37,432 bases of DNA, taken from contig JAAFHM010000004.1 of NCBI GenBank assembly GCA_013298375.1, positions 1-37,432 of the forward strand. The letters are read 5' to 3'. Positions within the stretch are counted from its first letter, which is position 1. The number at the start of each line of letters is the position of its first letter. The DNA comes from Ignavibacteria bacterium. GTDB lineage: Bacteria > Bacteroidota > Ignavibacteria > Kapaibacteriales > UBA4661. Positions 25,560 to 33,594 of the stretch are shown here, one piece after another. The translations under genes and the position numbers were made by a program. The notes under the pieces were generated by a model. It was not told the origin of the DNA. It did no database searches and saw only the letters and a list, made by a program, of their open reading frames with translations.

Positions 25560-26287
25560 AAAAACGTCGGACAGTGCGGAAATTTGCCTTCATAGCCAAG
25601 AAGTTTTTCCTCTCTTCGCATGATACCTTTGGGAATATCTCCCGAATGCCGGATACCGAAACCTTCCACTAGTGCTTTTTGCGCTGAATGAGCGCTGCCG
25701 ATATTGCGTTGGAAGGAACAACGGTCAATATTGATGGCAAAACACTTCGTCGCTCCCATCATCGGAGCAAGGGCGTAAAAGCGCTTCAGATGGTCATCGC
25801 CTTTGCTTCTAAGTATGGGCTGGTTCTGGGCAACGCTGCACCGAAGAGAAGTCCAATGAAATCAAGGCAATACCCGAACTCCTTGCTCTGCTCTACCTCG
25901 AAAGGGTGCATCGTCTCAATTAATGCGGTGGGAACGCAGACCGAGATTGTCGAGACCATTCGGGAGAAAGAAGCGGATTATCTTCTGCTAGTCCAACCAA
26001 CCAAACAACGCTTCAGAACGAGGTTGAAGTATGCTTCGCCAAAGCCAAGCAATGGCAGGGCGTTCAGCATACGACACACCGAAGCATCGATGGTGGAGAC
26101 GAGCAGGTTGAAATCCGCACCTGCTCTGGTCAATGCCGTTACCGAGGGCTATGGCAGAACAAGCCGAGCGCTGGAAAGACCTCCGCAGTATTGCGGCGGG
26201 TTCGTACCGATTACAACTTATTTCGTCGTCGGAAATACTGCTTGGGCGAGTCGATATTGTGCGGTAAAGCGCTTGAAACCAACGTGA
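25560..26287 (+). pseudogene. Decayed ISAs1-family transposase
   Basis: The core VNIDGKTLRRSHHRSKGVKA ... MVIAFASKYGLVLG and GCIVSINAVGTQTEIVETIR matches the DDE domain of ISAs1 transposases. The reading frame is broken several times. Upstream, HDTFGNISRMPDTETFH is in frame but followed by TAG (25670) and TGA (25685). Between about 25840 and 25910 the homologous text (EEKSNEIKAIPELLALLYLE) is in another frame, and after ~25995 the match (FAKAKQWQ, THRSIDGG, VEIRTCS) shifts again. The N-terminal associated domain is mostly missing and no inverted ends were recognised. It is an old, inactive remnant next to a repeat element. Confidence 0.85.
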
Positions 26288-26328
26288 ATTTGTCGAAAGT
26301 TTGTACTTTTTGGTTGCTCAATGAGGGC

Positions 26329-26369
26329 AAAAAAAATGACAAATCCGCAATGGGGTCGCGGATTTGTCA
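26329..26369 (-). terminator. Rho-independent terminator for the minus-strand 65-aa gene
   Basis: A perfect 12-bp stem (TGACAAATCCGC, 26337-26348, with 26358-26369) and 9-base loop is followed on the minus strand by eight U's (A's at 26329-26336). It is placed 100 bases after the small membrane gene, and perhaps ends an hprK transcript too. Confidence 0.85.
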
Positions 26370-26468
26370 AACGGAAAACGGTCTCCACTCTATCATTCTC
26401 AAGAAAAGAATCATGCGAACTACACGAACTACAACGCCAGACTTCCTGATATTGCGAGAGAATTGTCT

Positions 26469-26666
26469 CTACGCATCAGGATTCATCACTCTCATAACAA
26501 TATAAAGAACGAACAGAACACCCATCACAGCCGTCAAGGCAATTTTTGTGCCTTGCGGACGGGATTCCGATTTCCAAATACCATAGATGCCAACAGGCAA
26601 GATCAAAAGCGAAAGCACAACGACAAGCCATGTTTTGTCGTACCATTTTGCTGCAACTTCAGACAT
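26469..26666 (-). CDS. Small two-helix membrane protein
   Basis: The 65-aa product starts at 26666, where AAGGAG lies 5 bases upstream on the minus strand; a much longer in-frame version (to 26990) would overlap hprK and is rejected. Two hydrophobic helices are visible, WLVVVLSLLILPVGIYGIW and LTAVMGVLFVLYIVMRV. The WYDKTWLVVV...PVGIYGIWKS pattern resembles a widespread class of short membrane proteins of unknown role. A strong terminator follows. Confidence 0.75.
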   Translation of the reverse strand: MSEVAAKWYDKTWLVVVLSLLILPVGIYGIWKSESRPQGTKIALTAVMGVLFVLYIVMRVMNPDA

Positions 26667-26856
26667 AACTGCTCCTTGGAGAAGAGAGATTGAAAAAACT
26701 GTGAGAACGATTATCACGCCACATTGTAACGATTGAGAGCGAAAATACTCATTTTGTGCGGCTTCCGAAACCGTCCGTACAGTAGCAGGAGAATAGAACT
26801 TTATAGTTTCATATTTCGGCAAGTTGGAGGGAAATGACTCGTGTCTTTTGCGCGGC

Positions 26857-27882
26857 TCACTCAAAATCGTTGTGATAATGGGAAAGATTGCGGCGAAAAC
26901 GCTCCACACCGCCTCCGGTCTTGCTTTTGCGGGAAATTTCTGCTTCGAGACGCTGTGTAAATGCTTGTGCTGCGTCATAGCCGTAGGCACGGAGGAGATA
27001 GTTCAGTGCAATGACTTCCGCAATAACCGTAATATTTTTGCCGGGGAGAATCGGCAAGCGGACGTAGGAAATGGGCGCGTCCAGGATTTGGATGGTTTCG
27101 GGGTCAAGCCCCGTACGGGTATAGGGCTTGGCATCGTCCCAATGCTCCAATTCCACGACGATTTCTAAGCGTTTTTGATAGCGCACAGCACGAATACCAA
27201 ACATTTGCCGAATATCTATCAGCCCCAAGCCGCGTACTTCCATGAAGTGCTGCACAAGTTGTGTGCCTGCACCAATCAAAATATCATCCCGCTTTTGCGT
27301 CAAAATCACCACATCGTCAGCCACAAGGCGATGTCCGCGCTCAATGAGGTCAAGCGCAATTTCACTTTTGCCAATGCCGCTTTTGCCAATAAACATGATT
27401 CCAACGCCGTACACATCCACAAATGAGCCATGCAACGAGACCTGCGGAGCAAAATGTGTGTCAAGAAACTCCGAAAGAATATAGGTGACGCGCGTGGTTT
27501 CAAGCGGGGTCTGGAAAAGCGGGATACTGTATTCGGTTGCGAGTGTGATAATTTCTTCATCAAGCGTGTGATTATTCGTCAAGATAATGCACGGTATCTC
27601 GAATTGCGCCATTGTGCGAAATGCCTGTTGACGCTTTTTCGGCGTAAGGCTTTCCAAATAATACATTTCCGTATTGCCGAAAACCTGCACACGGTGATAG
27701 GTGAATAAGCCAACATAGCCCGCCAATGCTAACTGCGGTCGGTGAATATTTTTATCCGTAATTTTGCGCTTTGGTTCGACGCTTTTATTGATTTGCTCAA
27801 GCGGCAATCGCAGCATCGGGGATTGTACCATTTCCTCGACGGTGATTGGTAGCGGTGCAATGGGCTGGGGGTGCAGGTTCAT
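26857..27882 (-). CDS. hprK: HPr kinase/phosphorylase
   Basis: HprK phosphorylates and dephosphorylates a serine of HPr. The 341-aa product has an N-terminal domain (to ~135) and the kinase domain: catalytic H151 (HGSFVDVYG), P-loop GKSGIGKSE at 166-174, VADD at 187-190 and the family signature MEVRGLGLIDIRQMFG at 214-229. The GGGVERFRR C-terminal tail is also typical of the family. It is longer than many homologues by ~20-30 N-terminal residues. The hpf gene lies 121 bases upstream on the same strand, an association known from proteobacterial rpoN regions. No HPr or PTS gene is seen in the window, so the substrate protein remains open. Confidence 0.95.
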   Translation of the reverse strand: MNLHPQPIAPLPITVEEMVQSPMLRLPLEQINKSVEPKRKITDKNIHRPQLALAGYVGLFTYHRVQVFGNTEMYYLESLTPKKRQQAFRTMAQFEIPCIILTNNHTLDEEIITLATEYSIPLFQTPLETTRVTYILSEFLDTHFAPQVSLHGSFVDVYGVGIMFIGKSGIGKSEIALDLIERGHRLVADDVVILTQKRDDILIGAGTQLVQHFMEVRGLGLIDIRQMFGIRAVRYQKRLEIVVELEHWDDAKPYTRTGLDPETIQILDAPISYVRLPILPGKNITVIAEVIALNYLLRAYGYDAAQAFTQRLEAEISRKSKTGGGVERFRRNLSHYHNDFE

Positions 27883-27939
27883 AAATGCAGCGTGGAAGCG
27901 GGTTGAAGAAAATTACAACAACATTGTAGAGAGAAACAA

Positions 27940-27974
27940 ACAACGACACCGAGAACATATCAAGGTGTCGTTGT
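27940..27974 (-). promoter_or_regulatory. Strong hairpin between hpf and hprK
   Basis: ACAACGACACC (27940-27950) and GGTGTCGTTGT (27964-27974) form a perfect 11-bp stem with a 13-base loop. On the minus strand it is followed by TTTGTTTC, only a weak U tract. It may be a partial terminator or an mRNA stabilising hairpin that lets hpf be made in excess over hprK. Confidence 0.5.
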
Positions 27975-28003
27975 ATGATGTAGAAAAGATGATGGCACTG
28001 GGC

Positions 28004-28303
28004 TTAGAGCTGAACGTGTTGTTTCGTTTTTAATTTGTTTAGCTGGCGAATCATTTTCTCTGCCCCTTCGTGTAAACTCTTAGAAAAATCTTCGCTGGAC
28101 TCTTTTGCAACAAGGGTGTGGTCGTGGACGTGAACGACAAACTCAGCAATTTTAACGGAATCGTGCATACGCTCAAAACTCAGAATAACCTCCGTACTAA
28201 CGATGTGGTTGTAGAATTTCTCAAATTTTTTAGCAAACGCGATTGCCTCTTCCCTCAAGGACGGTTTTGCATCAAAGTGGCGGGCTGTTACTTTAATCTC
28301 CAT
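28004..28303 (-). CDS. hpf: Ribosome hibernation promoting factor (HPF/YfiA, short form)
   Basis: HPF binds the 30S decoding site and inactivates ribosomes in stationary phase. The 99-aa product begins MEIKVTARHFDAKPSLREEA and shows the short-type fold, with FEKFYNHIVSTEVILSFER and FVVHVHDHTLVAKESSEDF. Start 28303 is supported by GAGGTG just upstream; the in-frame extension to 28420 is unlike the family. There is no C-terminal dimerisation domain as in long HPF. It lies upstream of hprK on the same strand with a hairpin between them. Confidence 0.92.
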   Translation of the reverse strand: MEIKVTARHFDAKPSLREEAIAFAKKFEKFYNHIVSTEVILSFERMHDSVKIAEFVVHVHDHTLVAKESSEDFSKSLHEGAEKMIRQLNKLKTKQHVQL

Positions 28304-28724
28304 GATACACCTCGTAAAGGTAAACCAAAACTGGTAATTAGTGATTCGACAATACCAAATTACATTAGCGATGTACAAGATGAAAGGAAATAACACGAAA
28401 TCAGAAAAAAAATTTACCAAATCATAATATTTCTAGTGAATTGTTTTACATAGCTTTAACAAAAGGAGTCAAAAAAAAATCTTTGAAAATTAGCGTATCT
28501 TTGCAATTTTAGTAACTTGGTTGCGTTTTGCAGAAACAATTCTGCACAAGCAGCACTTGTACAATCTTTCCCTTTATCGGCTTCGCTTCAGCCACGGAGA
28601 AATACATCGCACAACGCTACACCTTAGTATGGACGCGCTCTTTTGGTGTTTGCTATTGGACACAATAGCACCGATATAAACCTGAAAGTGTTGTGTATTT
28701 TTCCACACGTTTCCCCAACGAACT
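28304..28724. other. Non-coding stretch upstream of porX and hpf
   Basis: About 420 bases separate the divergent hpf and porX genes and no gene is supported. It is AT-rich around 28370-28510 and must hold both promoters. TATCTTTG at 28496-28503 matches the Bacteroidota -7 element on the plus strand, but no TTG is at the right distance, so it is only a weak candidate for the porX promoter. Confidence 0.5.
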
Positions 28725-30290
28725 ATGTCGAAGCATCATATCCTCTGGGTTGACGACGAAATAGACCTTCTTCGCCCTCACATTATCCTCCTCCAACAGC
28801 GTGGTTACGACGTTTCGACGGCAACCAACGGCGAGGATGCTATCGAACTTTTTAAACGTGAGCGGCATAATCTTGTTTTTCTCGACGAGTCGATGATTGG
28901 CATGAGCGGCTTGGAAACGCTGTCCGTGCTGAAAGATATTGATAATTCCGTGCCAGTAGTGATGGTAACGAAAAACGAAGCCGAAACCGTTATGGAAGAG
29001 GCTATCGGACGCAAAATCAACGATTACCTCACCAAGCCCGTAAACCCCGCTCAAATCCTCGCTGCGTGTAAGAAATTTCTTGAATCCGACAAAATCACAA
29101 GCCAGAAATTTACCCAAGATTACCTGCAAGGATTTACCGAAGTGTCGCGCCGCCTGATGGAAGGCTTGACGTGGCACGATTGGGTGGATATTTACACGAA
29201 ACTTGTTAATTGGAGCATGGAACTGGACAAATTCCCCGATTTGGGATTGTCCGAAACATTGGCAAATCAATGGCGCGAGTGTAATAATGAGTTTTCGCAG
29301 TTTGTGGAAGATTCCTACAAAGGCTGGCTCAAAAGCCCTGAGGATGCCGATTCTCCCTTGCTTTCGCCGAAGATTTTGGATAAATATATCGTTCCGGCGA
29401 TTAAAACCGATGCTCCGGTGTTCTTTTTTATCGTTGATTGTATGCGGCTGGATCAGTGGTTGCTGATGGAAGAACTCTTGCGACCACATTTTACCGTTAA
29501 AAAAGACTACTATTGCGGTATTCTGCCCACCGCTACGCCCTACGCTCGTAATGCCATTTTTGCGGGACTTTTCCCGGATGAAATTCAAAAGCATTACCCC
29601 GAATGGTGGGTGGACGGAAGCGGCGACGATCATGGGCAAAATCGCTACGAAAAAGACCTACTCAATAAGTTCTTAGAGCGCCGCAGAATCAAACTCCGCA
29701 ATGATGTGAAATATGTAAAAATCATTGACACGGATTTTGGTAAAAAAATTGAGAACGAGATTTTGAGCTATGCGAACAACCATTTGAACACGATTGTTGT
29801 GAATGTCGTGGACATGATTGCGCACTCGCGCTCGGACTATCCGATTTTGAAGGAAATCGCTCCGAATGAGTCGGCGTACCGTTCGCTAACGCGCTCATGG
29901 TTTCAGCACTCCAGTCTTTATGGGATGTTGAAGGCGATTGCCAGCATTAAGAATGCGAAAATCATCATTACTACCGACCATGGCTCAGTGCGCTGTATGC
30001 ACGGCGCAAAGGCACTTGGCGACAAGGATACTTCGACGTGTTTACGTTTCAAATTCGGGCGCAATGTCAAAGCCGATAAGCGCCATTCGCTGATTATTGA
30101 GCGCCCCGAAGAGTATCATTTGCCCAAACATGGCGTTGCGACAAACTATATCATTGCCAAAGAAGATTATTACTTTGTTTATCCGACCGATTACAATCAT
30201 TACTTGAATCATTACCGCGACAGCTTCCAGCACGGCGGCATCTCGCTTGAAGAGATGATTTTGCCCGTGATTCACCTCGAAGCTAAATAG
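28725..30290 (+). CDS. porX: PorX-type response regulator with PglZ phosphatase domain
   Basis: The 521-aa product begins with a receiver domain (1-~120) with acidic pair D10/D11 (LWVDDE), phospho-acceptor D54 (VFLDES), T82 and K104 (YLTKPV). A helical linker follows, then a PglZ/alkaline-phosphatase-like domain from ~230: D238 in FFIVDCMRLDQW, the presumed nucleophile region LPTATPYARNAIFAGLFP (T271 is a candidate), and TTDHGSVR with D418/H419. This pairing is that of PorX, a cytoplasmic regulator of type IX secretion that in Porphyromonas acts with PorY and the ECF factor SigP and cleaves cyclic oligonucleotides. No histidine kinase is adjacent. TsaE follows 75 bases later, the arrangement I recall from Bacteroidota. 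Two T9SS cargos are encoded within the window. Confidence 0.95.
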   Translation: MSKHHILWVDDEIDLLRPHIILLQQRGYDVSTATNGEDAIELFKRERHNLVFLDESMIGMSGLETLSVLKDIDNSVPVVMVTKNEAETVMEEAIGRKINDYLTKPVNPAQILAACKKFLESDKITSQKFTQDYLQGFTEVSRRLMEGLTWHDWVDIYTKLVNWSMELDKFPDLGLSETLANQWRECNNEFSQFVEDSYKGWLKSPEDADSPLLSPKILDKYIVPAIKTDAPVFFFIVDCMRLDQWLLMEELLRPHFTVKKDYYCGILPTATPYARNAIFAGLFPDEIQKHYPEWWVDGSGDDHGQNRYEKDLLNKFLERRRIKLRNDVKYVKIIDTDFGKKIENEILSYANNHLNTIVVNVVDMIAHSRSDYPILKEIAPNESAYRSLTRSWFQHSSLYGMLKAIASIKNAKIIITTDHGSVRCMHGAKALGDKDTSTCLRFKFGRNVKADKRHSLIIERPEEYHLPKHGVATNYIIAKEDYYFVYPTDYNHYLNHYRDSFQHGGISLEEMILPVIHLEAK

Positions 30291-30301
30291 CGCATACAAC
30301 C

Positions 30302-30342
30302 AAGGCAGGGTGTCGTATCATGGAAGGTACGCGCTCTGCCTT
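30302..30342 (+). promoter_or_regulatory. Intercistronic hairpin between porX and tsaE
   Basis: AAGGCAGGGTGT (30302-30313) can pair with GCGCTCTGCCTT (30331-30342) over 12 positions including three G-U pairs. No U tract follows, so it may attenuate or process rather than terminate the porX-tsaE message. Confidence 0.4.
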
Positions 30343-30365
30343 TGCTCACTTAACCTTCTTTCTGC

Positions 30366-30860
30366 ATGGAACGACAGCTACATACGACACAGAACAAAAC
30401 AGAAACCGTTCTTTTGGGTAAAGAATTTGCTGCACGGCTTGTGCCGGGTGATATCATTGCACTCTATGGCGACCTTGGCGCTGGCAAAACCGAGTTTGTA
30501 CGCGGCGTGTGTGATTTTTTTAGTGTCGGCGATATTGTTTCCAGCCCAACCTTTACGATTATCAACTCGTATAGCGGTGTTCTGCCGAATGATGATGAAG
30601 ATGAAATACGGATTTATCATCTCGACCTCTACCGCATCAATTCTGAGCGCGAACTCAGCGAGATTGGTTTCGACGAATGTATGGCAGCAGAAGACGCAAT
30701 AAAACTTATCGAATGGGCAGACAAAGCACAAGCAACCATGCCGCCGGCACGATATTCCGTTATTTTTCGACTAGACGAACAGGACGAAGATAAACGGAGC
30801 ATCGAGGTGCGCCGCACGGAAGTTACGGACGTAATAGAGCCGATAGTGGTTGCGTCCTGA
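30366..30860 (+). CDS. tsaE: tRNA threonylcarbamoyladenosine biosynthesis ATPase TsaE
   Basis: TsaE is the ATPase partner of TsaB/TsaD in making t6A37 in ANN-reading tRNAs. The 164-aa product has the P-loop GDLGAGKTEF at 35-44, switch SSPTFTIINSY, and the conserved HLDLYRINSERELSEIGFDE, then KLIEWADKA. The length is typical. The gene follows porX on the same strand; the pairing seems to be conserved by ancestry rather than by a known shared function. TsaB and TsaD are not in the window. Confidence 0.95.
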   Translation: MERQLHTTQNKTETVLLGKEFAARLVPGDIIALYGDLGAGKTEFVRGVCDFFSVGDIVSSPTFTIINSYSGVLPNDDEDEIRIYHLDLYRINSERELSEIGFDECMAAEDAIKLIEWADKAQATMPPARYSVIFRLDEQDEDKRSIEVRRTEVTDVIEPIVVAS

Positions 30861-30927
30861 TTGACATCGAAGAGCATACAAATCAACATCTTATCACTCA
30901 ACTTTTCATTATTTCTCCCAATTTGCC

Positions 30928-33177
30928 ATGGCAAAACAACAATCGCGCACCGTCGGTAAACAGCGCACCGCCACAACGACCAGTTTTTTCGCCCCCAACG
31001 GCGAAGTGACTTCGTTTCAAATGTGGATGCTTATTCCGCTTCTGCTTAACCCCTTACTGCTCATTAACAGCCTTTCGGCGCTGCCTTTTAGCGGCATGAT
31101 ACTGTGGACGGTTCTCGCTGCCGCAGCCTGCTTCTTCACCATTCGCGCTCCTTGGACGCTTATTGCTGCTAACCCGCTCTACATTATGAACGGCGTACAC
31201 ACGGTGGATTTCTACATCAAAGCCGTGTACATCGCAACGGTATTCGCTCTGACATTCCTTTTTACCAAATCTCCGCGCAAAGAAAATGCGCCATTGCAAT
31301 TCACGATACCGGAGCTGCTCTGGCTGGGATACATGGTCTGGGGCGCAATCGCGCTTACGTGGTCGTTTAATCCCGTTCTTGGGTATGAGCGCCTTGTCTA
31401 TATCACGGCTTACGGTATTGGCGGTTATATTTTGGGCAAACAAACACAGTTCTGGAAATCCCGCCTTTTCTGGGATGTTTTCGCAGCAACAGCACTGATT
31501 GTGGGCATTATCAATATGTTCATGTACTTTCTGGGCGACGACGCAAATCTTCCGATGCGCCATATCCAAATGGACAAGCCCTTTTTCGATATGCCATGGC
31601 GCTCTATCGTCTCGTTTGACTGGATTATGTCCGCAGGTCGCCCATCGTCAACACTGGCGTACCGTGCGTATGCTGCAACGTACCTGACAATGGCATTGCC
31701 CTTTTTGGCGTGGTATATGCTCTCCAAGCACGTTCAAACACTCGGACGCTTTCTGTTTGCCTCTTCTGCCTTTGCCGCTACAACGATTATGCTCTTCCAC
31801 ATCCGCGCACGTTCCGGCTGGATTAGCTTTTTCGTGACCTTCACCGTTTTGGCGATTATTTTTGTGATGCAAAAACGTTGGAAAGAAGTAAAATTCTTGC
31901 CCCACACTGTTGCCGTCTTGGTTATTACCGCTATCATTAGCTTTTTGCCACCGAGCCAAGATTTCATCAACAAGGACACGAACCCGCAAAAGCTGAAAGG
32001 TACGAGCAAAGAATTTACCTCGACAGCGCTAACCAGCATGGGGCGCGTTATGACCTCTGACCACAACGACCGCTTTGACTTTTGGAGTATGTCCAAACGT
32101 ATTGCCTTTGAAAAGTCTTCACGCGACAAATACGAGCATCCGATGGGCATACCCGCATGGATTCTTGGCACGGGTATTGGTCAATTCCCTTTGTATGTGC
32201 CGATGTACACGCCAATTCTGCACAATCTGGGCGCGGAAATTCACAACGACTGGATGCAATCCTTTGTTGAACTTGGTCCTATCGGATTTCTGTGCTGGAA
32301 CGGCTTCATGCTTTCCCTGCTCTATTTCGGATGGCGCGAGCGTAAAAATGGCTTGATGTATGCTTCCATTGGCGGCGTACTGGCATGGGTATTTGTAACG
32401 CAAACCGACTTTGCTACGCCTCGTGTGTATGCGGCAGTGTGGGTGGGCGGTATGGCGGCAATGATTTGCTCCGAAGCGAATGCTGCGCCCGTCTTTACGC
32501 TCCGAATGCCCGGACAGGCATGGTTGCGCCGTTTGGCAGGAGTGTTTTATATTTGGGTTGCTGTTTCGTGGGGTGCAATGATGTGGTGCGACCGCCAAAT
32601 CTACGTCATGCTTACCAAAGGCGAGCCAGTAGATGTGGTCACAGACCGACTTTTCGGCACCGTTAGCGGGCAGCGTAATTGGAATAGCATTCCAAACGTT
32701 TTCGGAAAATACTTGATTTTTAGCCCTGTTTCCGATATGCAACGCGCTATCCAGCAACAAACCGACAAGCTCTATGCTAATCCGCAACAAAATGAGCAGA
32801 TGATTCGCTCAATGCAAGAGATTGAAAAGCGCGTCTTGAAAGAACTGCTCGTGATGCACCCAAATAACTATCAGGCACTTGGTCGTTTGTCCGAAATCAA
32901 TTTCCGACAAGGCAACTACAAAGACGCTTACGAGTGGATTAACAAGTACCTCGACCTCAAACGCGACGACTTCAATTTGTATCTTTTCCGAGGACAGGTT
33001 CAGCTAGAACTCGGCGACAGCCTTGCCGCCGGAAAATCCTTCTACCGCGCTGTACAGCTTGGTTCGCAACAACCAATGGTACAAGATTTCTGGCAACGCC
33101 GTATTACGCGCAAGACGCAGGAAGAAGTCATTAGCTTGATGAAAGCGCAAGCACAAAATACGGACGGCAATAAATAG
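30928..33177 (+). CDS. O-antigen ligase/polymerase-like (Wzy_C) membrane protein with C-terminal TPRs
   Basis: The 749-aa product has about 10-12 membrane helices in residues ~35-570 and a soluble tail. It shows Wzy_C/WaaL-type marks: HIRARSGWISFFVTF with R293/R295 at the start of a helix, a large loop at ~345-430, and HNLGAEIHNDWMQSFVELG (H439) before a helix, as in O-antigen ligases and bactoprenol-hexose transferases. The tail (~645-735) contains TPR units (NYQALGRLSEINFRQGNYKD). It would act in the inner membrane on lipid-linked sugars. It follows tsaE by 67 bases and is ended by a strong terminator. Ligase and polymerase cannot be told apart by sequence alone. Confidence 0.85.
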   Translation: MAKQQSRTVGKQRTATTTSFFAPNGEVTSFQMWMLIPLLLNPLLLINSLSALPFSGMILWTVLAAAACFFTIRAPWTLIAANPLYIMNGVHTVDFYIKAVYIATVFALTFLFTKSPRKENAPLQFTIPELLWLGYMVWGAIALTWSFNPVLGYERLVYITAYGIGGYILGKQTQFWKSRLFWDVFAATALIVGIINMFMYFLGDDANLPMRHIQMDKPFFDMPWRSIVSFDWIMSAGRPSSTLAYRAYAATYLTMALPFLAWYMLSKHVQTLGRFLFASSAFAATTIMLFHIRARSGWISFFVTFTVLAIIFVMQKRWKEVKFLPHTVAVLVITAIISFLPPSQDFINKDTNPQKLKGTSKEFTSTALTSMGRVMTSDHNDRFDFWSMSKRIAFEKSSRDKYEHPMGIPAWILGTGIGQFPLYVPMYTPILHNLGAEIHNDWMQSFVELGPIGFLCWNGFMLSLLYFGWRERKNGLMYASIGGVLAWVFVTQTDFATPRVYAAVWVGGMAAMICSEANAAPVFTLRMPGQAWLRRLAGVFYIWVAVSWGAMMWCDRQIYVMLTKGEPVDVVTDRLFGTVSGQRNWNSIPNVFGKYLIFSPVSDMQRAIQQQTDKLYANPQQNEQMIRSMQEIEKRVLKELLVMHPNNYQALGRLSEINFRQGNYKDAYEWINKYLDLKRDDFNLYLFRGQVQLELGDSLAAGKSFYRAVQLGSQQPMVQDFWQRRITRKTQEEVISLMKAQAQNTDGNK

Positions 33178-33218
33178 CCCTACGACCAATAACCGTGCGC
33201 TTTGCACCAAAAATAAAC

Positions 33219-33255
33219 GGGCTGTTTCCAATTCAAGGAAACAGCCTGTTTTTTT
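33219..33255 (+). terminator. Rho-independent terminator after the O-antigen ligase-like gene
   Basis: GGCTGTTTCC (33220-33229) pairs with GGAAACAGCC (33237-33246) around a 7-base loop and is followed by TGTTTTTTTG. It closes the porX-tsaE-ligase unit. Confidence 0.9.
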
Positions 33256-33534
33256 GTGGGATGACGTATGGATCTCTGCACCGTCAGCAACTCACCCGCC
33301 GGACGAGATCAGAAGCCGCCAGACGGGGATATCCGCTCCTTCTGCTACGCATACGCGATCTACACCAACCAAACGTCGCTTACCTCTCATCCGTGCCCTT
33401 CCTTCTCATATGCGGCGGATAGCTATACTCACGAAGGGTGAAAATTGCATACGCAACACCCCGCTTGGTCGGCAGCGTATTGGATCTCCTCGTCCGCCGG
33501 ATGGGAAGAGCTTTTCGGCTTTTTTGAGTATATG
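33256..33534. other. Non-coding spacer with degenerate repeats
   Basis: No gene is supported here. A loose direct repeat is visible (GATCTCTGCACCGTCAGCAA near 33270 and GATATCCGCTCCTTCTGCTA near 33329). A partial inverted pair, CCGGACGAGATC near 33300 against GATCTCCTCGTCCGCCGG near 33483, may also be present. It could be relic mobile DNA or an intergenic repeat; I could not identify it. Confidence 0.4.
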
Positions 33535-33571
33535 CAAAAAAGGCTTTCCACGAATGGAAAGCCTTTTTTAT
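33535..33571. terminator. Bidirectional terminator between convergent genes
   Basis: AGGCTTTCCA (33541-33550) and TGGAAAGCCT (33555-33564) form a perfect 10-bp stem with a CGAA loop, with A's before and T's after. It can end the minus-strand cargo gene that stops at 33595 and any plus-strand read-through. Confidence 0.85.
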
Positions 33572-33594
33572 ATCTTCTTCATTGTTGCGATCGC

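Noticed and set aside
26469..26990. 173-aa version of the small membrane protein
   Set aside because: The long N-terminal part overlaps hprK; a good ribosome site and the membrane plan support the 65-aa form starting at 26666.
28653..29639. 328-aa open frame on the minus strand
   Set aside because: It is antisense to porX, whose receiver and PglZ motifs are clear in the plus strand.
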